Assembly (NCBI GenBank): GCA_031844405.1
Contig: JAUZVC010000001.1
Span: 868,001 to 932,000 of the forward strand
Direction of reading: 5' to 3'
DNA: 64,000 nt
From: Knoellia sp031844405
GTDB taxonomy: Bacteria > Actinomycetota > Actinomycetes > Actinomycetales > Dermatophilaceae
The notes below the pieces were generated by a model. That model saw only the letters and a program-made list of their open reading frames with translations. It had not been told where the DNA came from and did no database searches. Position numbers and translations under genes: made by a program. Shown here one piece after another: positions 1 through 8,391 of this stretch (position 1 is its first letter; each line of letters begins with the position of its first letter).

Positions 1-521
1 TTGAGCGTGTCGAACGCCCCGACGACGTCGACGTCGTCGGTCACGGTGACGAGGTCGCGCGACATGACGTCGTGCACCTGGACGAAGCGGTCGACGCCGG
101 TGAGGTCCTTCTCGGTGACGAGCCCGACCGGGCGGTCGCCCTGGGTGACGACCGCTGCGCCGTGCGCGCGCTTGCCGAGGAGGACCTGTGCCTCACCCAC
201 GGTCGTGTGCGGGTCGAGGGTGATCGCCGTGTCGAAGACGAGGTGGCGGCGCTTGGTCCAGCCGATGACCTCGCTGACGACCTCGACCGGGATGTCCTGC
301 GGGATGATCGTCAGCGCGCCGCGGCGGGCGGTCGTCTCGGCCATCCGTCGGCCCGCGATCGCGGTCATGTTGGCGACGACGAGCGGAATCGTCGTGCCCG
401 TGCCGTCCTCGGTGCTCAGGTCGACGTCGAGGCGGCTCGTGACGTCGGACTCGTTCGGGACCATGAAGACGTCGTCGTACGTGAGGTCGAACTGGGGCTG
501 GAGGCCGTTGAGGAAATGCAC
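1..521 (-). CDS. guaB1: GuaB1-family IMP dehydrogenase-related protein (C-terminus outside window)
   Basis: Purine nucleotide enzyme of the IMP dehydrogenase/GMP reductase superfamily. The mycobacterial GuaB1 member has been characterised as a GMP reductase (GMP to IMP). The minus-strand translation opens VHFLNGLQPQFDLTYDDVFM, followed by IPLVVANMTAIAGRRMAE, which is typical of the N-terminal barrel of this family. CBS-domain sequence follows (KRAHGAAVVTQGDRPVGLVT). The GTG at 521 gives the start seen in homologues; another in-frame GTG lies two codons upstream at 527, just after a stop. No clear ribosome site is visible. The gene is cut by the window edge, so the catalytic cysteine loop cannot be checked. 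It is divergent from the DUF445 gene. Confidence 0.85.
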   Translation of the reverse strand, partial: MHFLNGLQPQFDLTYDDVFMVPNESDVTSRLDVDLSTEDGTGTTIPLVVANMTAIAGRRMAETTARRGALTIIPQDIPVEVVSEVIGWTKRRHLVFDTAITLDPHTTVGEAQVLLGKRAHGAAVVTQGDRPVGLVTEKDLTGVDRFVQVHDVMSRDLVTVTDDVDVVGAFDTL

Positions 522-555
522 GGTCACAGTCTAGGAGCCGTCGTGTAGCAGGATC

Positions 556-1815
556 GTGGCCGTGAGCCTCCTCGCCCCGTCGCCCGCCGACGCCCAGCGC
601 CGCGTCGGTCTGCGCCGCATGCGTGCCGTCGCCCTCTCGCTCCTCGTCCTCGCCGCGATCGTGTATGCCGTGACGCTCGGCTCGGACTCGGGTTGGCTCG
701 GCTACGTCAACGCCGGCGCGGAGGCCGCCATGGTCGGCGCTCTCGCGGACTGGTTCGCGGTGACGGCGCTCTTCCGCCACCCGCTCGGGCTGCCGGTGCC
801 GCACACCGCGATCATCCCCAAGCGCAAGAACGAGATCGGACGCAACCTCCAGGACTTCGTCACCGAGAACTTCCTCACCGAGGAGATCGCCCGCGAGCGG
901 CTGGCGGCGGCCCGGGTGGGGGAGCGGCTCGGGACCTGGCTCTCGCTGCCCGCCCACCGGCGGCGGGTCATGACCGAGGTGGTCCGGGTCTCGCGGGCCG
1001 GTCTCGGTCGGCTGTCCGACGACGACGTCCGCGAGGTCATGGAGGACTTCCTCCTGCCCCGGCTCGCCAAGGAGCCGATCAGCCCGATCGCCGGGTCGCT
1101 GCTCGAGGGCGTCGTCGACGAGCAGACCCACCACGGGCTCGTCGACCTCGGGCTCGAGCAGCTCCACGACTGGCTGAGCGACAACCCCGGGACCTTCGCG
1201 TCGGTCATCGGCGAGCGGGCGCCGTGGTGGTCGCCGCCGTGGGTCGACGACAAGGTCATCAGCTGGAGCTACCAGCAGGTTCTCACCTGGCTGCGCGACA
1301 TCCGCGTCACGCCCGGGCACCCTGCCCGGGTCGCGCTCGACGCGCTGCTCACCCGCCTCGCCCGTGACCTCCAGTCCGACCCCGAGGTCATGGCGCAGGC
1401 CGAGTCGCTCAAGGAGCGGCTGCTGTCGCACCCGCAGGTCCCGGAGACGGCGGTCGGCCTGTGGCGCTCGTTCGCGACCGCCCTCGAGACGGCGATGGAC
1501 GACCCCACGTCCTACTTCCACACGCGGGGCGACGAGCTGCTCGAGCACCTCGGCCGCCACCTCGTCGAGGACGACGCCTGGCGCACGCGGCTCGAGGGGC
1601 ACCTCGGCGAGGCCGTGTCGTTCTTCGTCAACACCTATGGCTCGGAGCTCGCCGAGGTCATCTCGGTGACCGTCGAGCAGTGGGACGGGCGTGAGGCGGC
1701 CGAGCGCATCGAGCTCCATGTCGGCCGCGACCTCCAGTTCATCCGCATCAACGGCACGATCGTCGGCGCGCTCGCCGGCATCACGATCCACGCGCTGAGC
1801 TCGGCCCTGCACTGA
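556..1815 (+). CDS. DUF445 family membrane protein
   Basis: A 419-residue protein of the DUF445 (YjiN-like) family, function unknown. A hydrophobic segment lies near residues 22-41. It is followed by the family hallmark GALADWFAVTALFRHPLGLP and then IPKRKNEIGRNLQDFV. The remainder is mostly amphipathic helix, and the last 20 residues (INGTIVGALAGITIHALSSA) form a second hydrophobic stretch, so both ends may be membrane associated. The GTG start at 556 is 35 bp from the divergent guaB1 start. Length and architecture are normal for the family. The family is recognised with confidence, but no biochemical role can be given. Confidence 0.85.
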   Translation: MAVSLLAPSPADAQRRVGLRRMRAVALSLLVLAAIVYAVTLGSDSGWLGYVNAGAEAAMVGALADWFAVTALFRHPLGLPVPHTAIIPKRKNEIGRNLQDFVTENFLTEEIARERLAAARVGERLGTWLSLPAHRRRVMTEVVRVSRAGLGRLSDDDVREVMEDFLLPRLAKEPISPIAGSLLEGVVDEQTHHGLVDLGLEQLHDWLSDNPGTFASVIGERAPWWSPPWVDDKVISWSYQQVLTWLRDIRVTPGHPARVALDALLTRLARDLQSDPEVMAQAESLKERLLSHPQVPETAVGLWRSFATALETAMDDPTSYFHTRGDELLEHLGRHLVEDDAWRTRLEGHLGEAVSFFVNTYGSELAEVISVTVEQWDGREAAERIELHVGRDLQFIRINGTIVGALAGITIHALSSALH

Positions 1816-1908
1816 CGGAGCGCGTCGTCAGGGGTGCGAGGGGTGTCGCGGCGGTCGGATCGTTGGTAGAAAGGAGCTCGGTTTACATCGATGTAGGGGG
1901 GTTCGGGC

Positions 1909-3453
1909 ATGGGGTCCACACGGGTGACACGTCGCGCGCTGCTCAGCGCGGCAGGGGTGGCGGGAGCGGCCGGAGCGGCGGGGGCGCTCGCGGGCGAGCT
2001 CCCCGGCGCGCATGCCTCGCCGACGCTCGACGCGGACCCCTTCCGGGTCGGCGTGGCCTCGGGGGACGTCACGTCCGACGCCGTCGTGCTCTGGACGCGG
2101 CTCACGACCGCGCCCACCGAACCCGGGCTCGGCATGGACGGGCGGGGTGTCGTGCCGGTGGAGTGGCGTCTGGCCGAGTCGCCGGAGGGGCTGGCGAGCG
2201 CGGCGACGTCATTGCGTGTCGGTGTCGCGGCGGCCCGTCCCGAGCACTGCTGGTCGGTCCACGTCGACGTGCGCGGACTGCGCCCCGGCCGGGCCTACTG
2301 GTACGAGTTCCGGATCCCCGGCTGGTCGAGCGGCGTGGCCCGCACGCGCACGGCACCGGCCGACGGCACCCTCACGACGGCGGACTTCGCGGTCGTCAGC
2401 TGCCAGAACCTCGCCAAGCCCGGGTCCGGGCGGTTCCACCTCAACGGCGTGCGTGACATCGCTGCCCGCGACGACCTCGACTTCGTCGTCCACCTGGGCG
2501 ACTACATCTACGACTTCGGCCGCGCCGGCCACATCCCCGCCAGGCAGATCGTCTCGCTCGAGGACTACCGGCGGCGCTACGGGCAGTACAAGAGCGACCC
2601 GAACCTCCGCGCGATGCACGCCGCGCACCCGGTCTTCGCCGTGCCCGACGACCACGAGTTCTTCGACAACGTCTTCGGCGGCGACCCGGACATGGACCCG
2701 GTCAAGCGGGCGCAGTTCGCCATCGCCTTGCGCGCCTACTGGGAGAACATGCCGCTGCGCGGCGGGCCGCCACGGGTCGACCCGGTGACGTCGGTCCCCC
2801 ACCTGCGCATCCACCGGCAGGTCCAGTGGGGCTCGTCGCTCGAGCTCTTCCTCGTCGACGACCGGCAGTACCGCGTCCCGGGCACCACGATCCTCGGGCC
2901 GGAGCAGATGCACTGGCTCCTCGAGGGGATCTCCTCGTCAGCCGCCACATGGACGGCTGTGGGCAGCGGGGTCCCCCTCGCGTGGTTCCCGAGCTTCGCC
3001 GGCGCCGGCGACAAGTGGACGGGCTACGACAACGACCGCTCCGCGGTCACCGACGTGCTCGCGGACCGCCTCGCGGACCGCGCCTCGCAGGCGTTCAACC
3101 CCGTCGTCCTCAGCGGGGACGTCCACCGCGGCATGGTGACCCACGTGCGGCAGCGGCAGGACGCGTCGTCGCCGCTCGTCGCCACCGAGTTCGTCGGGCC
3201 GCCGATGACGAGCAACAGCGGCAACCGGTTCACCGAGACGGCGGACACCGGAGCCTTCCGCGCCGAGTACTCCTACGGCACCGCGCCCGTGAACTCCTAC
3301 CGCGGCTACCTCGCCTGCTCGGTGACCCCGGAGTCCTGGACGAGCACGTTCGTCGTCGGCACCGACGTCGACACCCCGACCGGTGCCGTCCATCCCATCG
3401 ACAGCTGGCGTCTCGCCGCCGGCGCCGACCCGGGGGCGGTCTCCCGGGTCTGA
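1909..3453 (+). CDS. phoD: Tat-exported alkaline phosphatase D (PhoD family)
   Basis: A 514-residue PhoD-type metallophosphatase or phosphodiesterase acting outside the membrane. The N-terminus has a twin-arginine signal (VTRRALLSAAG, then an Ala/Gly-rich core ending near PGAHA). A PhoD N-terminal beta domain follows, then the metal-binding catalytic domain with HLGDYIYDFG (H195), PDDHEFFDN (D247-E250) and LSGDVHRG (D404, H406). PhoD enzymes release phosphate from phosphodiesters or monoesters and use Ca2+/Fe3+; this is family knowledge. The ATG at 1909 gives an intact Tat signal. No PHO box was seen in the 93 bp upstream, unlike pstS later in the window, so phosphate control here is unproven. 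Confidence 0.9.
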   Translation: MGSTRVTRRALLSAAGVAGAAGAAGALAGELPGAHASPTLDADPFRVGVASGDVTSDAVVLWTRLTTAPTEPGLGMDGRGVVPVEWRLAESPEGLASAATSLRVGVAAARPEHCWSVHVDVRGLRPGRAYWYEFRIPGWSSGVARTRTAPADGTLTTADFAVVSCQNLAKPGSGRFHLNGVRDIAARDDLDFVVHLGDYIYDFGRAGHIPARQIVSLEDYRRRYGQYKSDPNLRAMHAAHPVFAVPDDHEFFDNVFGGDPDMDPVKRAQFAIALRAYWENMPLRGGPPRVDPVTSVPHLRIHRQVQWGSSLELFLVDDRQYRVPGTTILGPEQMHWLLEGISSSAATWTAVGSGVPLAWFPSFAGAGDKWTGYDNDRSAVTDVLADRLADRASQAFNPVVLSGDVHRGMVTHVRQRQDASSPLVATEFVGPPMTSNSGNRFTETADTGAFRAEYSYGTAPVNSYRGYLACSVTPESWTSTFVVGTDVDTPTGAVHPIDSWRLAAGADPGAVSRV

Positions 3454-3534
3454 CCGCATCGACGGGTCACGGACACGGACCCGTGGGCCGCCCCGCGACC
3501 GGGGCGACCCACGAGGTGCTGCATCGAAGGGCAG

Positions 3535-4026
3535 TCAGGTGTTGCGCGGCTCGTCCCCACGGTCCCGGCCGGGAAGGTCGTCGCGGTCGAGGCGCCCGTC
3601 GCGGTCGCGGTCGCCACGCCGGTCGCCCTCGGTGCCGACACCGCCGAACCCGTCCCGGTCCCGCCGGCCGTCACGATCGGTGTCGACGTCCGGGTCGAGC
3701 TCGTCGGCCCGCTGCAGCTTCTCGTCGTACTCCGCGCGAGCCTCCGCCGCGGTCTGACCGCGCCGGTGGCCCTCGGTCTCGAGCTTCTCCGCCTCGGCCA
3801 GCTTCTGCTCGGCCTCGGCCCGGGCCTGGCGGGCCTCCGCCTCGGCCTGTGCCGCGTGGGCCTCACGCTCTCGCACGACCTGTGAGTGCTCCTGCGCCTC
3901 CTCGCGCACCTCCGCGGCCTTCTGCCTGCGCGACTCCTCCTGACGTCGCCGCATCCGCGGGACGAGCAGCAGGACGAGTGCGACGAGCACCACCGCTGCG
4001 ATGACCCACCACCAGATGGGGTCCAT
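3535..4026 (-). CDS. Membrane-anchored coiled-coil protein with Asp-Arg-Gly-rich tail
   Basis: Unknown function, 163 residues. The N-terminus is a single membrane helix (IWWWVIAAVVLVALVLLLVP) followed by MRRRQEE, which should keep the rest in the cytoplasm. Residues of about 30-110 are a long Ala/Glu/Gln/Arg coiled coil. The tail of about 50 residues repeats Asp-x-Asp-Gly units (DTDRDGRRDRDG, later DRDRDGRLDRDD), resembling calcium-binding thrombospondin-3/EF-loop spacing. The ATG at 4026 was chosen over a GTG at 4035 because a GGAGAG ribosome site is correctly spaced only for the ATG. It stands alone. Similar single-pass coiled-coil proteins occur in other actinobacteria, but I cannot assign a role. 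Confidence 0.75.
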   Translation of the reverse strand: MDPIWWWVIAAVVLVALVLLLVPRMRRRQEESRRQKAAEVREEAQEHSQVVREREAHAAQAEAEARQARAEAEQKLAEAEKLETEGHRRGQTAAEARAEYDEKLQRADELDPDVDTDRDGRRDRDGFGGVGTEGDRRGDRDRDGRLDRDDLPGRDRGDEPRNT

Positions 4027-4142
4027 AGGGATCACTCTCCTTCGATGAGGTGAGGGTTGTCCTCGTCATCGACGGTAGTGACAGATGGGTGCCGCGAACG
4101 GCTTGGCCGCGACTCAAAGGTGCGTTGAGCAGCGACGATGCC

Positions 4143-4934
4143 TCAGGTGCGGGTCGCCGACCGCTTGGGTGGGAGCGGGAAGAACATCGACGTGCGCCGC
4201 ATGTACTCGGGGTAGCCCGGGCGCTTGGCCATCTCGGACTCGAGCAGCCGGGCGCCCGTCGCGAACGCGAGGAAGTAGGTCATGACGACGGGCGAGAAGA
4301 CCGTGAGCACGCCCGGCCACACCTCCGCCGCGACGACCCACAGGCCCCACCACACGGCCGAGTCCCCGAAGTAGTTCGGGTGGCGCGTCCACGCCCACAG
4401 GCCGCGGTCCATGATCCTGCCCTTGTTGGCCGGGTCGGCCTTGAAGCGCGCGAGCTGCAGGTCCCCGATGGCCTCGAACCCGACCCCGACGACGAAGACG
4501 ACGACACCGAGCGCCGCCACCCAGCCCAGCGGCTTCGCGTCCGCGGCCGCTGCCACCTGCAGTGGCATCGAGACGAGGTATGCCGCGAGGCCCTGGACGA
4601 GGAAGACGCGACGGACGGCATACGCGAACCGCTTCTCGGGCGGGGCCGCGGAGAGGAGCTTCTCGTAGCGCGGGTCCTCACCGGCGCCGAGGGAGCGCCG
4701 GCGGATGTGCCAGGCGAGCCGCACGCCCCAGAAGGTCACGAGGACGGCGAGCAGCAGTGACCGCGGGCCCGAGCCGACGAGGGCGCAGACCCAGGCGATC
4801 GCGACGAAGACGAGACCCCACGCGATGTCGACGACGCTCACCTTGCCCAGGCGCTTCGCGACGGCCGCGGTCACGGCCATGACCGCGGCGGCCGTCGCGA
4901 GCGACAGCAGCGTGACGACGAGGAAGCGGCCCAT
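4143..4934 (-). CDS. DUF1295 family membrane protein (steroid 5-alpha reductase/isoprenylcysteine methyltransferase-like)
   Basis: A 263-residue polytopic membrane protein of the DUF1295 family (steroid 5-alpha-reductase C-terminal-like fold). About six to seven hydrophobic helices are visible, and the C-terminal signature LWAWTRHPNYFGDSAVWWG is present. This region binds NADPH or a lipid substrate in related reductases and methyltransferases. The ATG at 4934 overlaps the stop of the upstream Cfa-type gene (TGATG), so the two are translationally coupled. DUF1295 genes often sit with cfa and COG2907 oxidoreductase genes, which suggests a role in modifying membrane fatty acids. The exact reaction is unknown. 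Confidence 0.82.
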   Translation of the reverse strand: MGRFLVVTLLSLATAAAVMAVTAAVAKRLGKVSVVDIAWGLVFVAIAWVCALVGSGPRSLLLAVLVTFWGVRLAWHIRRRSLGAGEDPRYEKLLSAAPPEKRFAYAVRRVFLVQGLAAYLVSMPLQVAAAADAKPLGWVAALGVVVFVVGVGFEAIGDLQLARFKADPANKGRIMDRGLWAWTRHPNYFGDSAVWWGLWVVAAEVWPGVLTVFSPVVMTYFLAFATGARLLESEMAKRPGYPEYMRRTSMFFPLPPKRSATRT

Positions 4935-6223
4935 CAGCGCACCGTCTCGTGGGCGAGCGCCGGACCGCCGGGGCGGCGCGCGAGGATCTGGTCGACGCCC
5001 ATCCGTCCGTCGCGGAACGCCTGCCCGCCGCCGACGAGGTAGAGGCGCCAGACGCGCGCGACCTCCTCGCCGACGAGGTCGACGACGGCCGACCAGTTCT
5101 TCTCGAAGGTGTCGAGCCATGCGTCGACGGTCCAGACGTAGTGCTCGCGCATGGCGTGGACGTCACGGACCTCGAGCCCACCGGCCTCGAGGAGCTCGAC
5201 CGTCTCGCCGACGGGGCGCATGTGCATGTCGGGGGCGATGAACGACTCGATGAACGGCCCACCGCCCGGGTGCCGGCCGCGCCGCGACATCTGCTGGATG
5301 AGGACGTGCCCACCCGGCCTGACCGCCTCGCGCAGCACCGAGACGTAGGTCGGGTAGTTGCCCTGCCCGACGTGCTCGCCCATCTCGATCGAGGCGACGG
5401 CGTCGTAGGGGCCGTCCGCGACGTCGCGGTAGTCCTGGAGCCGGATCGTCACGAGGTCCTCGAGCCCGCGCTCCCGGACGCGGGCGTCGATGAACCGCTT
5501 CTGTTCGGAGGCGATGGTGACACCGGTGACGCGAGCGCCGAAGTGCTCCGCGGCATACAGGGAGAGCGAGCCCCAGCCGCAGCCGACGTCGAGGAAGCGC
5601 GCACCCTCGGTGAGGCCGATCTTGCGGCAGACGAGGTCGAGCTTGGCGGCCTGCGCCGACTCGAGCGACTGACCGGTGGCCGACGGCACGTCGCGCCACC
5701 ACGCCGACGAGTAGGCCATGTGGGGGTCGAGGAGCAGCTCGTAGAAGGCGTTGGAGAGGTCGTAGTGGTGGCTGATCGCCGACCGGTCGCGCCCGAGCGA
5801 GTGGAGCCGGCCGCGGAGTCGAGCCTGGCTGGCGGGCGCGGGCAGCGGGGTGCCGAACGCGCCGAGCTCGCGCGCCAACGCCACCAGCCGCGGTGCCGTC
5901 CGGGCGAGCACGCCCACGCCCAGCCCGGTGACGCCACGGGCCGTGAGGGCCTCGCGCGCGAGGTCGAGGGCCTCGCCGACATCGCCCTCGATGTCGAGCT
6001 CGCCGGTGACGTAGGCCTGGGACGCGCCGAGCTCGCCCGGCGACCACAACAGGCGCTGGAGCGCCCTCGGTGAGCGAAGGACGACGACCGGCCCCTCCAC
6101 CGGCCCCGCCCGCGAGCCGTCCCAGACCCTCAGACCCACCGGCAGCGGCCCACGCAGGAGGGGGACCAGGGCGTCGGCGATGCGCAGGGCGAGATCGGGT
6201 GACGAAGTGCTCACGGGCGACAT
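4934..6223 (-). CDS. Cyclopropane-fatty-acid-synthase-type SAM methyltransferase (copy 1)
   Basis: A 429-residue member of the CfaS/mycolic-acid methyltransferase family, which transfers a methylene or methyl group from SAM to the double bond of phospholipid acyl chains. The N-terminal substrate-binding part (residues about 1-140) is followed by the methyltransferase domain: ISHHYDLSNAFYELLLDP, SAM motif LDVGCGWGSLSLYAAEHFGA, and MGEHVGQGNYPTYV with the family Glu-His pair. The ATG at 6223 was chosen because it gives the usual N-terminus; upstream in-frame codons lack family similarity. It is divergent from the FAD oxidoreductase gene and overlaps DUF1295 downstream. A second, distinct paralogue lies at 8388. 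Product (cyclopropane, methyl or methylene fatty acid) cannot be told from sequence. Confidence 0.88.
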   Translation of the reverse strand: MSPVSTSSPDLALRIADALVPLLRGPLPVGLRVWDGSRAGPVEGPVVVLRSPRALQRLLWSPGELGASQAYVTGELDIEGDVGEALDLAREALTARGVTGLGVGVLARTAPRLVALARELGAFGTPLPAPASQARLRGRLHSLGRDRSAISHHYDLSNAFYELLLDPHMAYSSAWWRDVPSATGQSLESAQAAKLDLVCRKIGLTEGARFLDVGCGWGSLSLYAAEHFGARVTGVTIASEQKRFIDARVRERGLEDLVTIRLQDYRDVADGPYDAVASIEMGEHVGQGNYPTYVSVLREAVRPGGHVLIQQMSRRGRHPGGGPFIESFIAPDMHMRPVGETVELLEAGGLEVRDVHAMREHYVWTVDAWLDTFEKNWSAVVDLVGEEVARVWRLYLVGGGQAFRDGRMGVDQILARRPGGPALAHETVR

Positions 6224-6243
6224 TCGGAAGCGGCCTCCCCGCC

Positions 6244-6284
6244 GGATTGGTGCCGTCTGCCTCCAAGATGGACCCATCCAATCC
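6244..6284. promoter_or_regulatory. Divergent promoter gap with 7-bp inverted repeat
   Basis: The 75-bp gap between the divergent cfa copy 1 and the FAD oxidoreductase contains GGATTGG (6244-6250) and its exact complement CCAATCC (6278-6284), 27 bp apart. The symmetry suits a shared operator or two mirror-image promoter elements, but short inverted repeats arise by chance. No sigma factor or regulator gene lies nearby. Confidence 0.3.
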
Positions 6285-6298
6285 CACCGGCGCCACGA

Positions 6299-7615
6299 AT
6301 GGACGGCATGACCTCGACTGACGCTGCCCCCCGCACCGCCGTCGTCGGCTCCGGAGTCTCGGGCCTCACCGCTGCGCACGTGCTCTCCCGGCAGCACCGC
6401 GTGACCCTCTTCGAGGCCGAGCAGCGGCTCGGCGGCCACGCCCACACCCACACGGTCCCGTCGCGCGCGGGGGCGGGCGCGGGCGGAGGCGGGGCCGGCG
6501 AGGTCCGGGTCGACTCCGGCTTCATCGTGCACAACGACCGGACCTACCCCCACCTGCAGCGGCTCTTCGCCGAGCTCGGCATCGAGGTGCGCGACACCGA
6601 GATGTCGATGTCGATCCTCGACCCGTCGACGGGCCTGCAGTATGCCGGCGGTCGCGGCATCACCGGCTTCCTGGCCCGCCCGCGCCAGCTGCTCGACCGT
6701 GACTTCGTCACGATGCTTCGTTCGGTCCGGCGCTTCCACGCCGAGGCGTCGGCCTTCCTCGCCGAGACCACCGACGAGGACCAGACGACCTACGGCGAGT
6801 TCGTCGCCTCACGGGACTTCCCCGAGAGCTTCGTCGAGCTGTATGCCGTCCCGCTCGTCTCGTGCGTGTGGTCGAGCGGGCGCGGTGACGCGATGGACTA
6901 CCCGGCGCGCTACCTCTTCCGGTTCCTCGACCACCACGGCATGCTCAGCGTCACCGGCTCGCCCCAGTGGCGCACGGTCGTCGGCGGCTCGGCGACCTAC
7001 GTCGAGGCGCTCGCGGCCCGACTGCCCGACGTCCGGCGCGGCTCCGGCGTCCTCGCCGTCGAGCGCGACGAGGACGGCGTCACCGTGACGACCCGCGACG
7101 GCGCCGAGCGGTTCGACCACGTCGTCCTCGCGACGCACGCAGACGATGCCCTCGCGCTGCTCGTCGACGCGACCCCCGCCGAGAAGGAGGTCCTCGGCGC
7201 GTTCCGCTACTCCCGCAACGAGACCGTCCTCCACCGCGACGACTCGCTGCTGCCGTCGGCGCGGTGGGCGCGAGCCTCCTGGAACTACCGCGTCGCTCGG
7301 CCGGGCCACGACACCGGGGCGACCGGCCCGGTCGTCACCTACGACATGGCCCGCCTCATGGGCCTGCCCGCGTCGGACCCCCTCTACGTCACCCTCAACG
7401 CCACCGCCCTCATCGACCCCGACTCGGTCGTCGCGGTCATGGACTACGCCCACCCGATCCACGACCTCGCCGCCGTCCGCGCACAGCGCCGCCGCGACGA
7501 GATCACCACGAGGAGAACGGCGTTCGCCGGTGCCCACTGGGGCTGGGGCTTCCACGAGGACGGCTGCCGTTCGGGTGTCGAGGCGGCGCAGGCGCTCGGG
7601 GTCGCCTGGACATGA
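6299..7615 (+). CDS. FAD-dependent amine-oxidase-like oxidoreductase (COG2907 type)
   Basis: A 438-residue flavoprotein. The Rossmann motif VVGSGVSGLTAAHVLSRQHR binds FAD. The segment DSGFIVHNDRTYPHL is characteristic of the COG2907 group (predicted NAD/FAD-binding protein, NAD(P)-binding-8 plus amine oxidase domain). The C-terminal FAD motif GAHWGWGFHEDGCRSG is present. Members accompany cfa and DUF1365 genes, and in alphaproteobacteria the same set belongs to singlet-oxygen (RpoE-ChrR type) regulons or furan-fatty-acid formation. Here it starts an operon with DUF1365 (ATGA overlap) and cfa copy 2. Start codon: ATG 6299 or ATG 6308; neither has a strong ribosome site, so a leaderless message is possible. 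Substrate is likely a membrane lipid (inference). Confidence 0.85.
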   Translation: MDGMTSTDAAPRTAVVGSGVSGLTAAHVLSRQHRVTLFEAEQRLGGHAHTHTVPSRAGAGAGGGGAGEVRVDSGFIVHNDRTYPHLQRLFAELGIEVRDTEMSMSILDPSTGLQYAGGRGITGFLARPRQLLDRDFVTMLRSVRRFHAEASAFLAETTDEDQTTYGEFVASRDFPESFVELYAVPLVSCVWSSGRGDAMDYPARYLFRFLDHHGMLSVTGSPQWRTVVGGSATYVEALAARLPDVRRGSGVLAVERDEDGVTVTTRDGAERFDHVVLATHADDALALLVDATPAEKEVLGAFRYSRNETVLHRDDSLLPSARWARASWNYRVARPGHDTGATGPVVTYDMARLMGLPASDPLYVTLNATALIDPDSVVAVMDYAHPIHDLAAVRAQRRRDEITTRRTAFAGAHWGWGFHEDGCRSGVEAAQALGVAWT

Positions 7616-8391
7616 CCGAGGTCCGGCCCGCCGTCACGGACCAGGTCGTGACGCTCCCCACCCTCCCGGCCCTCGTCGTCGGGCAGGTCCACCACACGCG
7701 CCACACGCCGATGCGTCACACGTTCACGCACCGGCACTACCAGTGGCTCGTCGACCTCGACGACCCGCCGAGCCTGCCGCGCTGGCTGCGCCCGGTCGCG
7801 AGCCTGCGCGCCGAGGACCACCTCGCCGGAGCGGACTCGCTGCCCGAGCTCAAGGCCAACGTCCTGCGCTGCCTCGAGCGGTCCGGCATCCCGGCCGACG
7901 GCGTGACCCGCGTCGTCGCGCTCACCCACGCCCGGGTCCTCGGTCACGTCTTCGACCCGATGACCGCCTTCTGGTGCCTCACCGCCGACGGGGGCCTGCG
8001 CGGCGTCGTCGTCGAGGTGCACAACACCTACGGCGGACGACACGCGTATGCCGTCCGCCCCGGTCCCGGCGGCGAGGCCACCGTGGACAAGGACTTCTAC
8101 GTCTCGCCCTTCAACGACACGTCGGGGGAGTATGCGATCCGGTTCCACCTCGACGCCGACCGGGTGTCCGTCGGCATCCGGCTGCACCGCGAGGGCGAGC
8201 TCGTCCTCACGGCCGTCGTCGAGGGCACCACCGTCCCGGCGACGCCGGCATCGGTGCTGCGCACCGTCGCCCGCCACCCCCTCATGCCCCAACGGGTGAC
8301 GGCTCTCATCCGGATGCACGGCATCCGGCTGTGGGCCCGCCGTCTGCCCGTCCAGCCCCGCCCCGCACACGACGAGGAGAGTGTCCGATGA
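7612..8391 (+). CDS. DUF1365 domain-containing protein
   Basis: A 259-residue protein of the DUF1365 family. The start LPALVVGQVHHTRHTPMRH, then HRHYQWLVDLDD, and YVSPFNDTSGEYAIRF are hallmark segments; the last of these is the family's most conserved patch. It overlaps the FAD oxidoreductase stop by ATGA and its own stop overlaps cfa copy 2 by ATGA, so the three proteins are probably made together in fixed ratio. Biochemistry is not established. Genetic association with Cfa and COG2907 proteins implies participation in fatty-acyl-chain modification. Confidence 0.87.
   Translation: MTEVRPAVTDQVVTLPTLPALVVGQVHHTRHTPMRHTFTHRHYQWLVDLDDPPSLPRWLRPVASLRAEDHLAGADSLPELKANVLRCLERSGIPADGVTRVVALTHARVLGHVFDPMTAFWCLTADGGLRGVVVEVHNTYGGRHAYAVRPGPGGEATVDKDFYVSPFNDTSGEYAIRFHLDADRVSVGIRLHREGELVLTAVVEGTTVPATPASVLRTVARHPLMPQRVTALIRMHGIRLWARRLPVQPRPAHDEESVR

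Noticed and set aside
1..548. Plus-strand frames at the window start
   Set aside because: The minus strand gives a clear GuaB1 protein with CBS sequence; the plus frames are Arg/Ser- or Asp/Val-rich and unlike any protein.
1816..1908. PHO box upstream of phoD
   Set aside because: No GTTCACC-like units were found in the 93-bp gap.
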